Source: Cubamyces lactineus (taxonomy: Eukaryota; Basidiomycota; Agaricomycetes; Polyporales; Polyporaceae). From it: a stretch of DNA of 64,000 bases. Positions within the stretch are counted from its first letter, which is position 1, and each line of letters opens with the position of its first letter. The stretch lies in assembly GCA_022376465.1 (NCBI GenBank), contig JACDTU010000015.1, forward strand, positions 930,001 through 994,000. Direction: 5' to 3'. Below the pieces are notes generated by a model. The model saw only the letters and a program-made list of their open reading frames with translations. It made no database searches and had not been told where the DNA came from. The position numbers and the translations under genes were made by a program. Positions 33,801 through 45,191 of the stretch are shown piece after piece.

Positions 33801-35426
33801 CCATGCGGTTGAGATGGGGCAGGACTGTTGCTTCTCGATCGTGCAGCCAAGTTGAGGGCTTCTTGGCTCTTGCGCTGAAGCCGCTGCTGGACGCCTTCCG
33901 GAGTGATGTACGGACTAGTACGGCGACCCACGCTACCAAGACTAGATGTACTCGCTGGTCGGAAGAGCTGGTGGAACGGAGAACCTGAGCGAGAGCCAGA
34001 AGCAGACCCTGGACGGGGAGAGTTGTATCGGGAGGCGGTGATGCATGGGGTCGAACGTGCTTCCAGTGAACGATCTCGCGAGCGGTCGAAGGACTGATCC
34101 AGCGAGGGAGATGGGCGAGAGTGAGGGCGACCAGGCGGAGAAGAACCAGCTTGGGGCGCGAACGACGTACTACTAATAAGCGAGTCGTCGGCGGGGATAC
34201 TTGCATCTGCGATGAGTGAATGTGAATCTAGATTGGACAGCGACACCTCCGAGTTCCCGATAGATAAATTGGAAGGATCGAGCGAGTCGGAGTCGTTGGA
34301 CCGAATGGAGTGGAACGATTCGTCCTTGTTGAAGGGTGGATTCTCATCCTTGATGTGCGCAACGGCGTATGGGTCCGCATGCTCATCTAAGACACAGTCA
34401 GCTGTGGCACACAACGAGAAGGTGAGGCACCCATTTGCGGATGTCCGACACCCTATAGATTTCGCCGGGATAAATGATAGCGTGTCGATGATACTCACCA
34501 TGTATGTGGTCAGGCGAGCAGGGATCAATGTGCGCGGGGGGCGCTGGACGCTTCTTAGCCGGAGACGGGGAAGGAGGCAGCTGTTGGGCGTCCTCTTCGT
34601 CCTCAGGCCTAGGAGGTGTGTGGGGGCGCGCATCCTCCAACATTGAATCGACCATGCCTGTGATGCTGTCCTCCCCGATCTGCGAGCTGTCGTAGTCGTA
34701 GCTATCCTCGAGCTCCTCGTCGCTGGGGACTCCGTAGTCGTCCTCGCTGTAGAAAGCGTCCTCGTCGAGCTCCTCCTTGGGATCAATCTCTATAACGTCC
34801 ATCCTTTCGTCCCAGGTCACCGTTTTCCGTCGTTGCCGCCGTCCGCCGGCGTCGCGTGGGCCGTGTAAGCGGCGGGTGACGAGAGAAGGCTTCGGCGGCG
34901 ATGGCATGGGCGAGCGGGAGGGTTGTTGACGAGTAGGCGTATGGGCGCGTGGTTTCGGTGGCACCGGGGGAGGACGCTCATCAGGAGAAGTCGGATCGGA
35001 GCCACGCCTGAAAGGGCTTTTGGTGACGGGCTCCTTCTGAAGGAGACCCTGAAAGCCCTTTGACTGCCTGCGTTTGAAGCCAAGGGGGTGCTCATTCTCG
35101 GCTTGAGCAGTCATTGAGACGGGACGGGGCCGTTTCTCGCCGCTGACTCGACGCGGGGATGGTTGGGGCAAGAGAGAACGAAAGGGAGACTTTGTGACCA
35201 GTTGATTATCGCGAACATGTTTGTAGCTAGACGAGGAGCGTCGCGCGAGGAGGGGCGCCCCCGACCGACGCGGACTGAGTGTTTGTCGCGGGGACAGGGG
35301 CTGGTGCTGTTCTGGCTGTGGAGAGTCGCGCTGCTTGTTGATGCGGAGGGGTGTGGTGGGCCGGGGTGGGTTGGGTTCGGGTGAGTTGGACTGTAGACGG
35401 TCGCGGAGTGGCAAAGACGCGCTCAT
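30849..35426 (-). CDS. bud4: Bud4/anillin-like septin-scaffold protein
   Basis: Eight exons fit canonical splice sites and add up to 1376 codons: 35426-34499, 34401-32579, 32521-32390, 32327-32249, 32172-32031, 31978-31384, 31330-31053 and 30999-30849. The N-terminal 1000 residues are disordered, Pro/Ser-rich and contain two KSPFR-type repeats (VTKSPFR), probable cyclin-dependent kinase sites. An anillin homology region follows (GKVFVR-VIGLKGLQVPIPDQ ... LEFTLTIKV). A PH domain lies near the C-terminus (GTLTQNGGDCS, WKRRRFRVVGADMVAYND, FRLVVDSRP). The C-terminus has the VGRIPPNPLWAEML helix. Bud4 relatives bind septins and membrane at bud necks and septa. I chose the ATG at 35426 because the open frame upstream reads as unconserved leader. 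It is transcribed away from the 35610 gene. Confidence 0.85.
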
Positions 35427-35609
35427 CGGGCGGAACGGCGAGGGCAGGGCGTCGGGGAACGAGCGAGACGATGGGGAGAGGTACAGAGACCGTGAGAAAC
35501 CGATGCCGACGAACACAACCCTTTGTTCAACATCGCGTCGGGCACGTGATCGCGTCTCTTGATTGACTTGACTCGCGTCCTCCCAGCCATCCTCGCGTCC
35601 ACCACCATC
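35427..35609. promoter_or_regulatory. Shared bidirectional promoter region
   Basis: Only 183 bases separate the start codons of the divergent bud4-like gene and the 35610 gene, so both promoters must lie here or inside the 5' ends. No clear TATA box was seen. Confidence 0.5.
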
Positions 35610-36448
35610 ATGCCACCAAATACCAGCCCAGCGATAGCTGCCCTCATCAGCACAGTCTCGCGTGAAGTGGACTACGCAAACCGCAAGACTCACAAGGCGA
35701 TATACGGTATACAGCTCAGCCCCGCGCACATGCGACGTGCTCACCGTTGACTACTAGACCAAATCAAAGACCATGTCTTGCCCACGACCTCTTCTGAGAG
35801 TTGTCCTCCGCTACCCATTGCTGTGTATGCCATACGGAATTTACTTGAGCCTACTGTAGTACTCTCTCTGATACCTGAGCTTCTCGCGCTGCTCGTACAC
35901 CTCGAGGTCCTCCGGACACACGCCGTCGACCAGGCCCGCCAACTCCTGCACCCAACAGGGGGCGCGAATCCCTCAGTTAACACCCTCGACACAGAAGATC
36001 GTGAAGCACTTGAGGCTCTCATCAAGCCATCCAGAATCTCTGCGCAACGAATAATCTTCCGCAAGATCGTCCACGCCTGCTGCTTACTCGTACATCGTCT
36101 CTCTGTTATCCTCCCGCATTCTTGTTAACCAACCTTCCGTAGCACATACACCACCTCTGGCGCGCATATGACGCAGACAATAACCCCCCACTGACAAATT
36201 ATCTGATCGACTACTTCCCCGCCTTCTTTACTCGCGATCCCGACATCCGAGATGCATGCGCCACAGCCCTCAGAGAGCGTCCTTGGCACTACAACATCTC
36301 CGACGACGAGCTCGATGGGAACCGCGAAGCCGGCGCCCAAGCTGCCGAGTTCATGGTGAACGCTGCTCAATACACAGACGATCCACACAGGTACTGCGAG
36401 GAACACGGGTACGATGCTCCTGTCGCCTTCAGTTCCGTCGAGTACTAG
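35610..36448 (+). CDS. Conserved-looking protein of unknown function, 244 aa
   Basis: Three exons (35610-35706, 35758-36089, 36143-36448) with GT/AG introns keep one frame of 245 codons. The N-terminus has TVSREVDYANRKTHKAIYDQ, then a hydrophobic helical stretch (LSLIPELLALLVHLEVL), a basic segment (KPSRISAQRIIFRKIVHACC) and a C-terminal part with WRAYDADNNPPLTNYLIDYF and an acidic end. I recognise no family. The helical content without a signal peptide suggests a soluble intracellular protein. It is divergent to the bud4-like gene and convergent with noxR. Confidence 0.65.
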
Positions 36449-36985
36449 TCTCACGTCCTCGACTTAGCCATGACATTGATGCGACTTTCGACGATCTCTT
36501 TCCCGCTCCGGACACGGAGCCCATCAGAGCAACGATCATGCGATTCTGCGAGAAGGTTCAAACAGCATGCGAACTGGTGCAATCTGTACACTGTAATATA
36601 TCACCGTAGTATAACCTTGGCGTGGCCATCATGCTTAGCTTGCCTGCAAGGTCGTCCGCGCACTATCAGCTGCAATCTCAACACTTCCCTGAGCAAGCCA
36701 TGTACTCGGCGTTCAAGGTGAAGACGCCAGAGGCCAACAGCAAGAGTTGCGATGTACAGACGGAATAATATTAGATAGGTATATAGGACACAGGTGGAGA
36801 GCCACAATAACAAAGAGACGGAGTGAGATAGCGAGAACCACGAAGACCATACCGAAGCAAGTGAGACATCCAAGGAGACATATCGTGACAGACACAGGAA
36901 CAGCCGAGAGCGTGAACGATGCGGCAACGCAAAGGGGGACATCTACAAGAACGAAAGCATGGAACCAACACGACGAGCCGTGACT
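36449..36985. other. Convergent 3' region
   Basis: 537 bases between the stop codons of the 35610 gene and noxR. It probably holds both 3' untranslated regions. No other feature seen. Confidence 0.5.
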
Positions 36986-39819
36986 CTACCGCGTCGCCGG
37001 CTCGTCCATGCACCAGATCTCGAGTCTGCCTTCGGGACGGCCCTTCGCGTTATGGCGTGCGGTCTCGATCGCGAGCTCGTAATCCATCTCATCCCGCAGG
37101 GTCACCTTGCCTCCGTCCTCGTCCTTGAACTTCATGCCGAGCGCACCCGGCACGACGCCGAATTTGCGCTGCACCATGTCCATGAACTCGTCGAACGGTG
37201 TCTCCGGGAGCAGCGCCATGCCGCGCACGTCTTCCCGGTAGTATAACTGCCGAGCACAATTTCTGTCAATACTATACACAAGAACGAAAGCGGTCTGCAA
37301 GAGCGCACCTTGACGCGGATCTTCACCATCTCAAACACGTCTTCGTACTCTCCGCTCACGTATCCTTCTTCCTCCTCCTCGTACCCGCCATAGAAACTGC
37401 TTCCCGCCCTCGATGGCGCGCCACGGCCCGTTGTGCCTCGCCTCGTCAGCTTCCGACGCATACTTCCCCCGCTGGGACCCATCACGGTGCTGGGTGCATA
37501 GCTACTTGGCGGCGCAGCTGGACGCGCAGCACCTCCCCGACCGATACCCTTCGCCCAGTTCGCAACGCGACCTTCTGCGCTCGGTAGCGGTGGTACTTCC
37601 GCAGCGTCCTCGCCGGTGTACCCCTCCAAATAATCGTCGTAGAACTCGGTCATCCGCCCGTTGGGAGCACCAGGGCCAGTTGGGCTCGGGCCGGTGGGCG
37701 AACCACCCTTACGGATACTCAGCCCGCGCGTGGGGCCATTCAGACCGAGAGGCACGGGAGCGCCCCCACGGCCTGCGCCGGTGCCGGCAGATGTTGCGCT
37801 GCGTGCGAGAGGAGCACCGGTTGTAGGAGAGGTCTTGGGAGGAGTAACGGGCGCAGCACCATTGGCGCCTGCGGCACGGATGCGCTCGCGCGCGTCCGCA
37901 GGAACGGTGATCGTCGTCTTGGCGCGTTGCAGCCCTGTGGGTTTCGGATCGTCGCCATTTGCGGGCTCTGCGGATAGTAAGAAAACGTCAGCATCACGTA
38001 AGGTCTCTGAAGTCCAAGTAGATGCCGGAAAGAGGGCGCGATTACACCTGAAGGAGTAGAACGTACTCGGAACGCTAGTAGCGACAGTCGCGGCACGTTG
38101 AAGGCCCGCATTCGGACCGTCTTCCACGAATATACCAGTGGGAGTAATGCCCTGCTTGAGCCTTGCGACTCCAGAGAACTCAGTATACAAGTCGTTTGTA
38201 GACTCTGCAGCGATGAGTTTCTACAACAGTCAATTAGATGAGCGTATATTCCGACAGAAAGCATCATGATCGTACCGCTTTCCCTAGGTAGTCGCGGGTT
38301 TTCGAGCCCTCCAGCTTCTTCTGGGCGGGGCGATAGAGTACACCTACGGGCTATGATTGACAGATTAGCTCTGCGTACGTGGTCTAGACCCGGAAAAGAA
38401 CTCACAATGCTGAACACGGTGTAACCCTCACCACGGTCCTGTATGGCATCGTCGATGACGCTGTGCTCCTCGGTTGCCTTCTCGCGGCGAGCATCTTCCA
38501 TATCTGCCAAGCCCTCCTACAGAACGATGTACCGTTGTTAGCTGATTCAAACGAACAATCGAGCTCAGGGACGAACCTGCATGTTCCCCATGTATATCTG
38601 GGTTAGACCACGGTTGAAGAGAACTTCTGCGCTGTAGAGCTTGAACTTGAGCCCGAGTTGCTCATAGTTGATGAACTGGTTGCCGCGGAGGTAAAGAAGA
38701 GCAGAAGAGAAGTCGTTATATGCGGCATCGTAACGGGTGAGGAGGAAATTGGACACTCCGCATTGGAAATATCTGGAGGGGTGATGATTAGTATTGTTAT
38801 GAATGAGAAGCACGATCACGGTGGGTCGTCGTATCCGTGGAGACAGTAGAGATGGACTAGGACAAGGACCGAGCGTAGACAATGACCCATGCCGAAGTAA
38901 GGAGCAGGCGCCCATTGTTTGGTTCGCAGCTCGACGCCTCAGCACCTCACGGAGAACTGCGACAGTAGAGCAGAGCAGGACATCAACAGACCGCGTGTAA
39001 TTTACGGCGGCCGACGGTGATGATCAACTATGTCAAGGCGATGCACCCCCCGACGGACCGTCGTACGAGCTCCGCCTCTGCCTTCGGGTACGTGTTTCCG
39101 GGAGGTATCAGAGCCTCAGCGGCAAATATCAACGGGGCTCCACCAAGTGTATGCAAGCAGGCTGGCATTGGTTGTCAGGGGCAAAGACACAACTCATGAG
39201 AGTGTGTGAGGTTGTATGGGGATGACAAGACGAAAGCACGGAATGTGCCGTGCCAAGCTAGGCTGGATGGAGCGCCCGGGAAGAAGGATACGGCAACAAG
39301 GTCGAGTGGGTGAGAGGGGTACGGGCTACTGAGACATTCGAGCGTTCTGTACGCGGACATGGACGAAAGCGAAAGCAACGCGCACTTGGATCTCTGGCCG
39401 GGGGAGGTGTTGGGCGAGTGGGATGGGTGAACGAGGGGGGATGCGGCGTGCAACAGGCCGTATACCGGAGGGTGATCGGTTACGACCTGGAAGGAGCCCA
39501 GAGAGGGAACAAACGCGAAGGGAAGGAGACGGTTCCAAAGCGCAGTCGCGGATGACCGGGAGAAGAGAGCACAAAGGAGAGAGTAGAGGGGCGCGGGTAC
39601 TTACGCGACTGCGAGATACTGGTCGAGTTCGGTTGCAGCGGTGAACTGCTCTACGGCGGCTTCGTGCTCGCCAAGGGTGGCATAGATGAGGCCGATGTTT
39701 GTGAGGATCTTTGAAGAGTCGGCGATTTGAGAGAAGAGCTCGAGGGACTTTTCAAAGTCTTCGGCGTCGTAAGCCTGGAGAGCAGCGGCCCAAGTTTCGA
39801 GTTCTGCCTTGAGAGACAT
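36986..39819 (-). CDS. noxR: NADPH oxidase regulator NoxR (p67phox-like)
   Basis: Seven exons with GT/AG introns give 556 residues: 39819-39605, 38772-38577, 38516-38406, 38350-38276, 38220-38067, 37967-37309 and 37246-36986. The first third is a TPR domain (ELETWAAALQAYDAEDFEKS, SSKILTNIGLIYATLGEHEA, YFQCGVSNFL, LGLKFKLYSAEVLFNRGL), which in the family binds the Rac GTPase. The middle is Gly/Pro/Ser-rich and disordered. The C-terminus is a PB1 domain (LYYREDVRGMALLPE, FDEFMDMVQRKFG, LRDEMDYELAIETA), which in fungi contacts the polarity protein Cdc24. NoxR activates NoxA/NoxB for regulated superoxide production in differentiation. The length matches fungal NoxR. The first intron (832 bases) is unusually long. 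Confidence 0.92.
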
Positions 39820-42628
39820 GGCTGGTCGTGGAGATGAGAGGGAGAGAGTGGATTAGAGAGGGTGTGAGAGGATATAAGGATGAAGACGTGAGAAAGGGCG
39901 TGCCGGACGCGAGGACGAAGAGGAAAGAGAAGGGCAAAGGAAAGAGAGAGCTGAGGAGAGAGTGGAAAAAGGACAAGACCTCTCCGATCCACGGACGACG
40001 AACGAGTGCCGGGGTACGAGGCCCATTCCCTCTTATGGCCATCTCCAGTCGTGACCAGGCTGTGACTGGGCTGTGACTCTAGGCCGACCCAGCCAATCAG
40101 CATCGCGTATCCACGGCAACGGCGACCTGCCCGACGTCATTTCTGCCTTTTCTGGCAGGACATTGATCGCATGGCCAGACCAGCGTCCTCGACACACCAA
40201 GGGAGGGGACATCACCCGTCGCTCACCACGCTGATGCCCACCAGAGACTGCTCACCTCGTCTGAGCACAGCTCCTCTGTAGCACTCCACGCTCACCCGCC
40301 CACTGTCCACAACCCACGCCGGTCTTGATGTCCTCCCGTCCCAGAGCCCTTCCACTCCGTCCACCATCACAATACTTGCCGTGCTCATCCGCCAACCACA
40401 CACCATCTTCATCATCCCCCGCCACCGTCCCCCTCTCAGCCTCTCTGTCAGTGTCAATCATCACACGCTCCTCCACTCTGGATAACACACGTCCAACTCA
40501 CCGGTTTCGTATGTCTCTCCTCTCAGGCTAGGTACCATCGCCATAGCTTTCCCTACAACCGCCGTCCCTTTCCCAGTCATTTATATCATCCCGTCCACCA
40601 ACGTACACGCCTGTCTTGCTCGCCTTCAGCATTGACACCGCGTGTCCAGCCTCCCACCGTTCTCCTTTCCGCCCATCTTCATCTTACTCCTCCATGCTCT
40701 CGTCCCCTCTCACACTCTGTTCCCTATCTCTCTCCTCGTTTGTCGTCGTTGCTCATCTGTCCAGCAAGCGTTTCTACGCGCCTGACGCTCACCCGCTCGC
40801 ACTGTTATCATAATCCCCGCAGCGCGCGCAACGCATCCGTCCCATTGCCCCCGCAACCGCTACCGGTGCACGCTCTCCCTTCCCCGGCCTGCACTGCGCG
40901 ATTCAAAGTATGAATAGACCACTCTACCACGCTCGTCATGTTCACCACCCTCGACCCAGCTCATGCTATCCGCCCGCTACTCACGCCTGAGAGCCCGATC
41001 TACCTCTCCGCAGACGTCCTCTCTCCCGACCAACGGCCTCTGCTGCCGTAGCGGACTCCTCTACCACTTCGGCGTCCACCCCGGCGTGACTGCCATGGCA
41101 CTGGGTCTCCCTTTCGCGCGACCCTCGCACTTGCCCCCGGCTAAGACGTACACAAGCTACTCTCCGCAGCACTGTCCAGGGCGTTATGAGCGCCTTGGCC
41201 ATCCTTGCGTCCGGACGTCCTTCGCTTTCCTTTACGAGTGGTTCGAACATCCCCAGAGTCTCAACCAGCATATCCGCGAGGCCGGTCGACTCGACTGCGC
41301 ATATACCCCAGCTGACCTGTGCGCAGTCAAAGGTAGGCCGCTTGTCAGCGTCATGTACCTTCCGCTCTCTTGCATGCAACTTTGCATACCGCGCTCATTA
41401 CACATGAAATAGGCTATCACCGCGGCTTGCGGTCACTTTCGTCAATCGTCTCTACATCACCGGTTTTCCATATTCGAGACTGACTTGTTGCCTACGACCA
41501 CTCTTTGCTGCTGTGTCCAAGACGGCGTCAATCTTACAACATCTTCATCTTGCAGCACAACCTCTATCCTGGTAACTCATCCCTGCTGGAGCCTCGCACA
41601 CCTCGATTCTCCGTGATGACAGTTTCATGAACGTCACTGTCAGTATGTTCATGGACACATCGCATTACAGCCGTCACTTGAATCAGCACCGGTGTGCCTT
41701 ACGCTCCGTCTCGAATGTCTAATCTGTGTCGCTTGTCAGTATTTCTATCAGCTGTCGCCGCTTCATAGCAAGGACTCCTGGGGGTACTGCAGCGCCCCCG
41801 ATCCTCTGTCATCAGCAAGCATAGCATTACATCTCGAGCGTCCTGGTCCTATCTTGGTAGTCCTCCGTCGGCCTCTTCGTCCTTGAGAGATACTTCATAG
41901 CGTAATCGCATGCCTTGTTGTCAAGCCTTCAAGCCCTCGCCCAGCAAGCCACAAGCCCCGAATCCACGCGCCCCACACGCGGATGTGCTGCTGCACGAGC
42001 AACTCAATCTCGACTCCGGCGCACATACACCCGCCGACCGCTGTTCTACCACGATGCACGACAACGTGCTTCTTGCGCGGGCCTCGCGACATGCTCGATG
42101 ACTGTACGCTGCTCCACTATACCCACGATGCCCTTTACCGCGGCGCCTCTCCTTCGATCCGCATTCGGCGCTGCAGGGGATCGTACACTGTCGACTTGCC
42201 CGAAGTGAGCCGTCATCTCATTGCCGCTGCAGCCCTGCGTCGTCTGGTTTTCAGCCCTGCGAGCGATGTGTTTATGGAGAAGGCTCGTGCCCTCTCGGAG
42301 CGCGCGCGCACCATGCGGGTTTGTGGGTGCTTGGGAGAGTTGGTGATAGCGGTGGCCTGTCTCTGCTCGATACGGTCCGATAACCCCACCGAATGAATTG
42401 ATCTGCATTGTCCCGATTTTGACTGCATGACTAGGAGGCCCGGCGCCAGCGCGAACTCAGCGGCTTCATTCATCAGTTACAGTGTGCGGCCCCGTGGCAC
42501 GGACAGTGGCCTGGTGCAATCCGTATAAACCAGAATATAGATGGTATGGCACGAATCTTGGAAACGATACAATACAAGACGATACAGAGACCATAGCAAA
42601 TATACGACTTGCCAGCATGTCTTATCTT
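39820..42628. other. 2.8-kb GC-rich gap, no assignable gene
   Basis: Between noxR and the F-box-like gene. Several short open segments occur on the plus strand: one starting at 40938 with MFTTLDPAHAIRPLLTPESP, another at 40963-41412, and 41983-42396 with LDDCTLLHYTHDALYRG and SRHLIAAAALRRLVFSPAS. They could be exons or decayed exons of one gene, but I could not build a consistent model or name a family. The first few hundred bases hold the noxR promoter. Confidence 0.4.
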
Positions 42629-43952
42629 CTACACCGACCCTGGAATGGTGTCGTAGAACTGCTCGTCGCATTTGAACGAGCATATACGTGAGCATTGACA
42701 TGCACCACCTGGCATGACACGTGCATACACACCTCTTCAACAGTCTGCAGCCTAGTCTCTAGCTTTCCCTCTTCATCGAGGTTGTACAGCCGCGCGCGTA
42801 TGCTCCCCGCAACCGACTCGCGTTCCGCCCAATCCGGTGTCCAGCCCAATGCCTCTCGCCATTGCAAAATCACCACCACCCTCTGCAACGCCTTAAACTT
42901 GTCCTCATCTAGGACGTCGTTGAGCCTATCCAGCGCGGTCCAATCAATTGCGGAACTGAGCGACATCGGATAGCCAATGCGGACGTCAATGATGATCGTC
43001 TGGAGGCGTTCCGCCGCCGGGATGCCGCGCTCAAAGAACGGCGCGATGAGGTACCACGGGCCTTGGGACGTGTTGTAGTCCTCCATGAAGACCGTCACCG
43101 TACGCAAGTTGGTGTACCCGTCCAGGTATCCATCGTACGTGCTGGCTGGTGTAGACATTAGGTGCGAACACTCGAATTCGGAAGTGACGTACTGTCCAGC
43201 TCTCGGAGAGGCATGCGCAAGTGTTCGACATTGGGCCCAAAGCAGTTCAAAACGACATAGGGCGCTTCTGAGAGGTGAGGTACGACGAGCGTCGTGAGGG
43301 AGTCCCTCGAAGGTCCTCTGCCAAGCCATTGGGCCACCTCTGCTGACGCCGTGGTTGAGTTGACGGGAGCAATAGACAGGTGGGATAGCCTGGGTCTGAT
43401 TGCAGCCACTGAGGCGATGTGACCGGGCAAGGGGGCATACGTAGAAATGGTGAACACGTCCTGAGAAAACTCGACGTTGCTCAAAGAAAGTCGGGAGAGA
43501 CGGACCAAAGAGCAGATTAGAGACTGAATATGTCCCAGCTGCACGAATGTGGCGCCGGAGAGTGTGAGTTCAGTGAGCGCGGTGAGCCTTGTTACAGCAG
43601 TGAGGAACGATAAAGGCATCCGCATGTAGAAAAGCTGACCAGCGTCGATGAAGCAGAGGGACTTGAGCTTGGGGAAGGCGTGAGGGTAGAGAATCAGGGC
43701 GACAGGAGGCTTCGAAAGGACGCAGGCCATGCCATGGATGGTCCCCACGATCCGAAGTTCGTTGATAGCGCTGAAGTAGGGCTGGATGCATGTCCGGTTA
43801 AGGGCACGGAGGTTGACGACTTCGAAAAGCACCTCGCGAGCGACTGGGAGGAGGGCGCGAGAGGTAAGGGCAACATTGCGTAGAGCCCTGACGTTTCCGC
43901 CTAGAGCGCGTACTATCACCATCACTAATTCGCTTGGTAGTGTCAGTAGCAT
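42629..43952 (-). CDS. F-box-like protein
   Basis: Three exons (43952-43193, 43145-42733, 42658-42629) with GT/AG introns give about 400 residues. The N-terminus has an F-box-like motif (LPSELVMVIVRALGGNVRAL ... SRALLPVAREVLFEVV), as in the many basidiomycete F-box proteins that present substrates to SCF ubiquitin ligases. The rest has leucine-rich-repeat-like strands (LTALTELTLSGATF, LVRLSRLSLSNVEF, SLTTLVVPHLSEA, FGPNVEHLRMPL). The last exon (FYDTIPGSV) is short; without its intron the frame would end instead at 42622. The partner and substrate are unknown. Confidence 0.7.
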
Positions 43953-45191
43953 GGTTGCGAGCGATGCAGGAGCGGTGGGTTAGGCCTAGGCCAGCTAGCC
44001 TATGATTTGCCTTGCCGCGCGTTCTGTGAGGATTCGACAATGCGGACCGTGTTGCCAGTCGACGTTTCGTCACATACCTCAGGCTCCAGCGATTGTACCG
44101 TCGTGAATGCTAAGATGGTCGCGCCGAAGTGATCCGAGGCTGGCCACCCTGGGTGTGCTAGTTCTTGGCCAAGTAGGATAGTGTGGCAACTGTACGACGG
44201 CGTTTCCTGGCAAGCTCCCCTACACATTATGCACTTCAATATTCAGGATAGCTTAATACCCAGTTTTTGCACTGCGTCGGGCAACGATCATCATTTCTTG
44301 TCTCGCTCTCGCTGGCACATTCTTGCTCGGCCATACGTGTATGAACCTCCTACGAAGGTTGACCGTCAAATCTGTATCTGGCGATATCCTTCAGCAGTAG
44401 ACCCAGCTAGTATCTATCTACAATTACAATTCAAGGCGTCCAAACAAGGACACTCATCTAGACGGCTATGGCGTAGCGCGAACTTCGGATTCAATGTACA
44501 CAAGTCTGTGGATTATTCCGATACGTAAAGGCCACCGCGGCGCTTTGGTATTCTCTCGCTGAGCCGCAATATGTATGCTGGACCGCATCGCCGCCAGGCA
44601 GGAGTCGACAACGATGCTGTCGAGGAAATTGTACAGCACTCACCCGAAGGCCCTTCCGATGTCCAGACCTTATCGATCCTATGACTCTTCTGGGCGACGC
44701 GCTCGTCGCTCCCGCCAGTGCTTCGCCCCCGTGTCTTCGGCGTGACTGTGGACGGCACTTTGGGCTAGGGCCGTGCACCCGTGGGACTACTCACTTGCAC
44801 TGCTTACTTCACCAGTGTAGAGCTCTGAAGGAGATAGTATGGGTTTTGTACTGACTCTCAACCACAACCGCTGCACTCGATGCCTACCCATGACTAGCAT
44901 CAGGGTCATCGAACGTTCGATATCGAATACAGATCTTCGGGACCCAAGGACGCCCTCCATCGCCATTTCCTCGTTGTATACATAAGGACCCCACGTTCCT
45001 CTTCCGGTCTGATTCACTCGCCTTGTTTACCCTTTCCCCTCTCGAACTGCTCACCTTGTGCTCCCTCCCCCACACGAGCCGCACGCGGCTTGTGTGCTGA
45101 CGCCCTCGCCGCTTCATCTCCGAGTCGTTGTAAGTGTACGACGATGTTCTGCTCCTGTCGTGTGATCTCATCGCCCCGCGGCAGATCCTGA
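43953..45191. other. Intergenic, promoters of two divergent genes
   Basis: No convincing coding segment; the open frames at 44181-44528 and 44884-45231 lack motifs. The region upstream of 45192 should hold the HET gene promoter. Confidence 0.5.

Noticed and set aside
40981..41379. 132-codon minus-strand frame in the 40-42 kb gap
   Set aside because: Arg/Glu-rich, no motif, no neighbouring exons. Likely a composition effect of GC-rich DNA.
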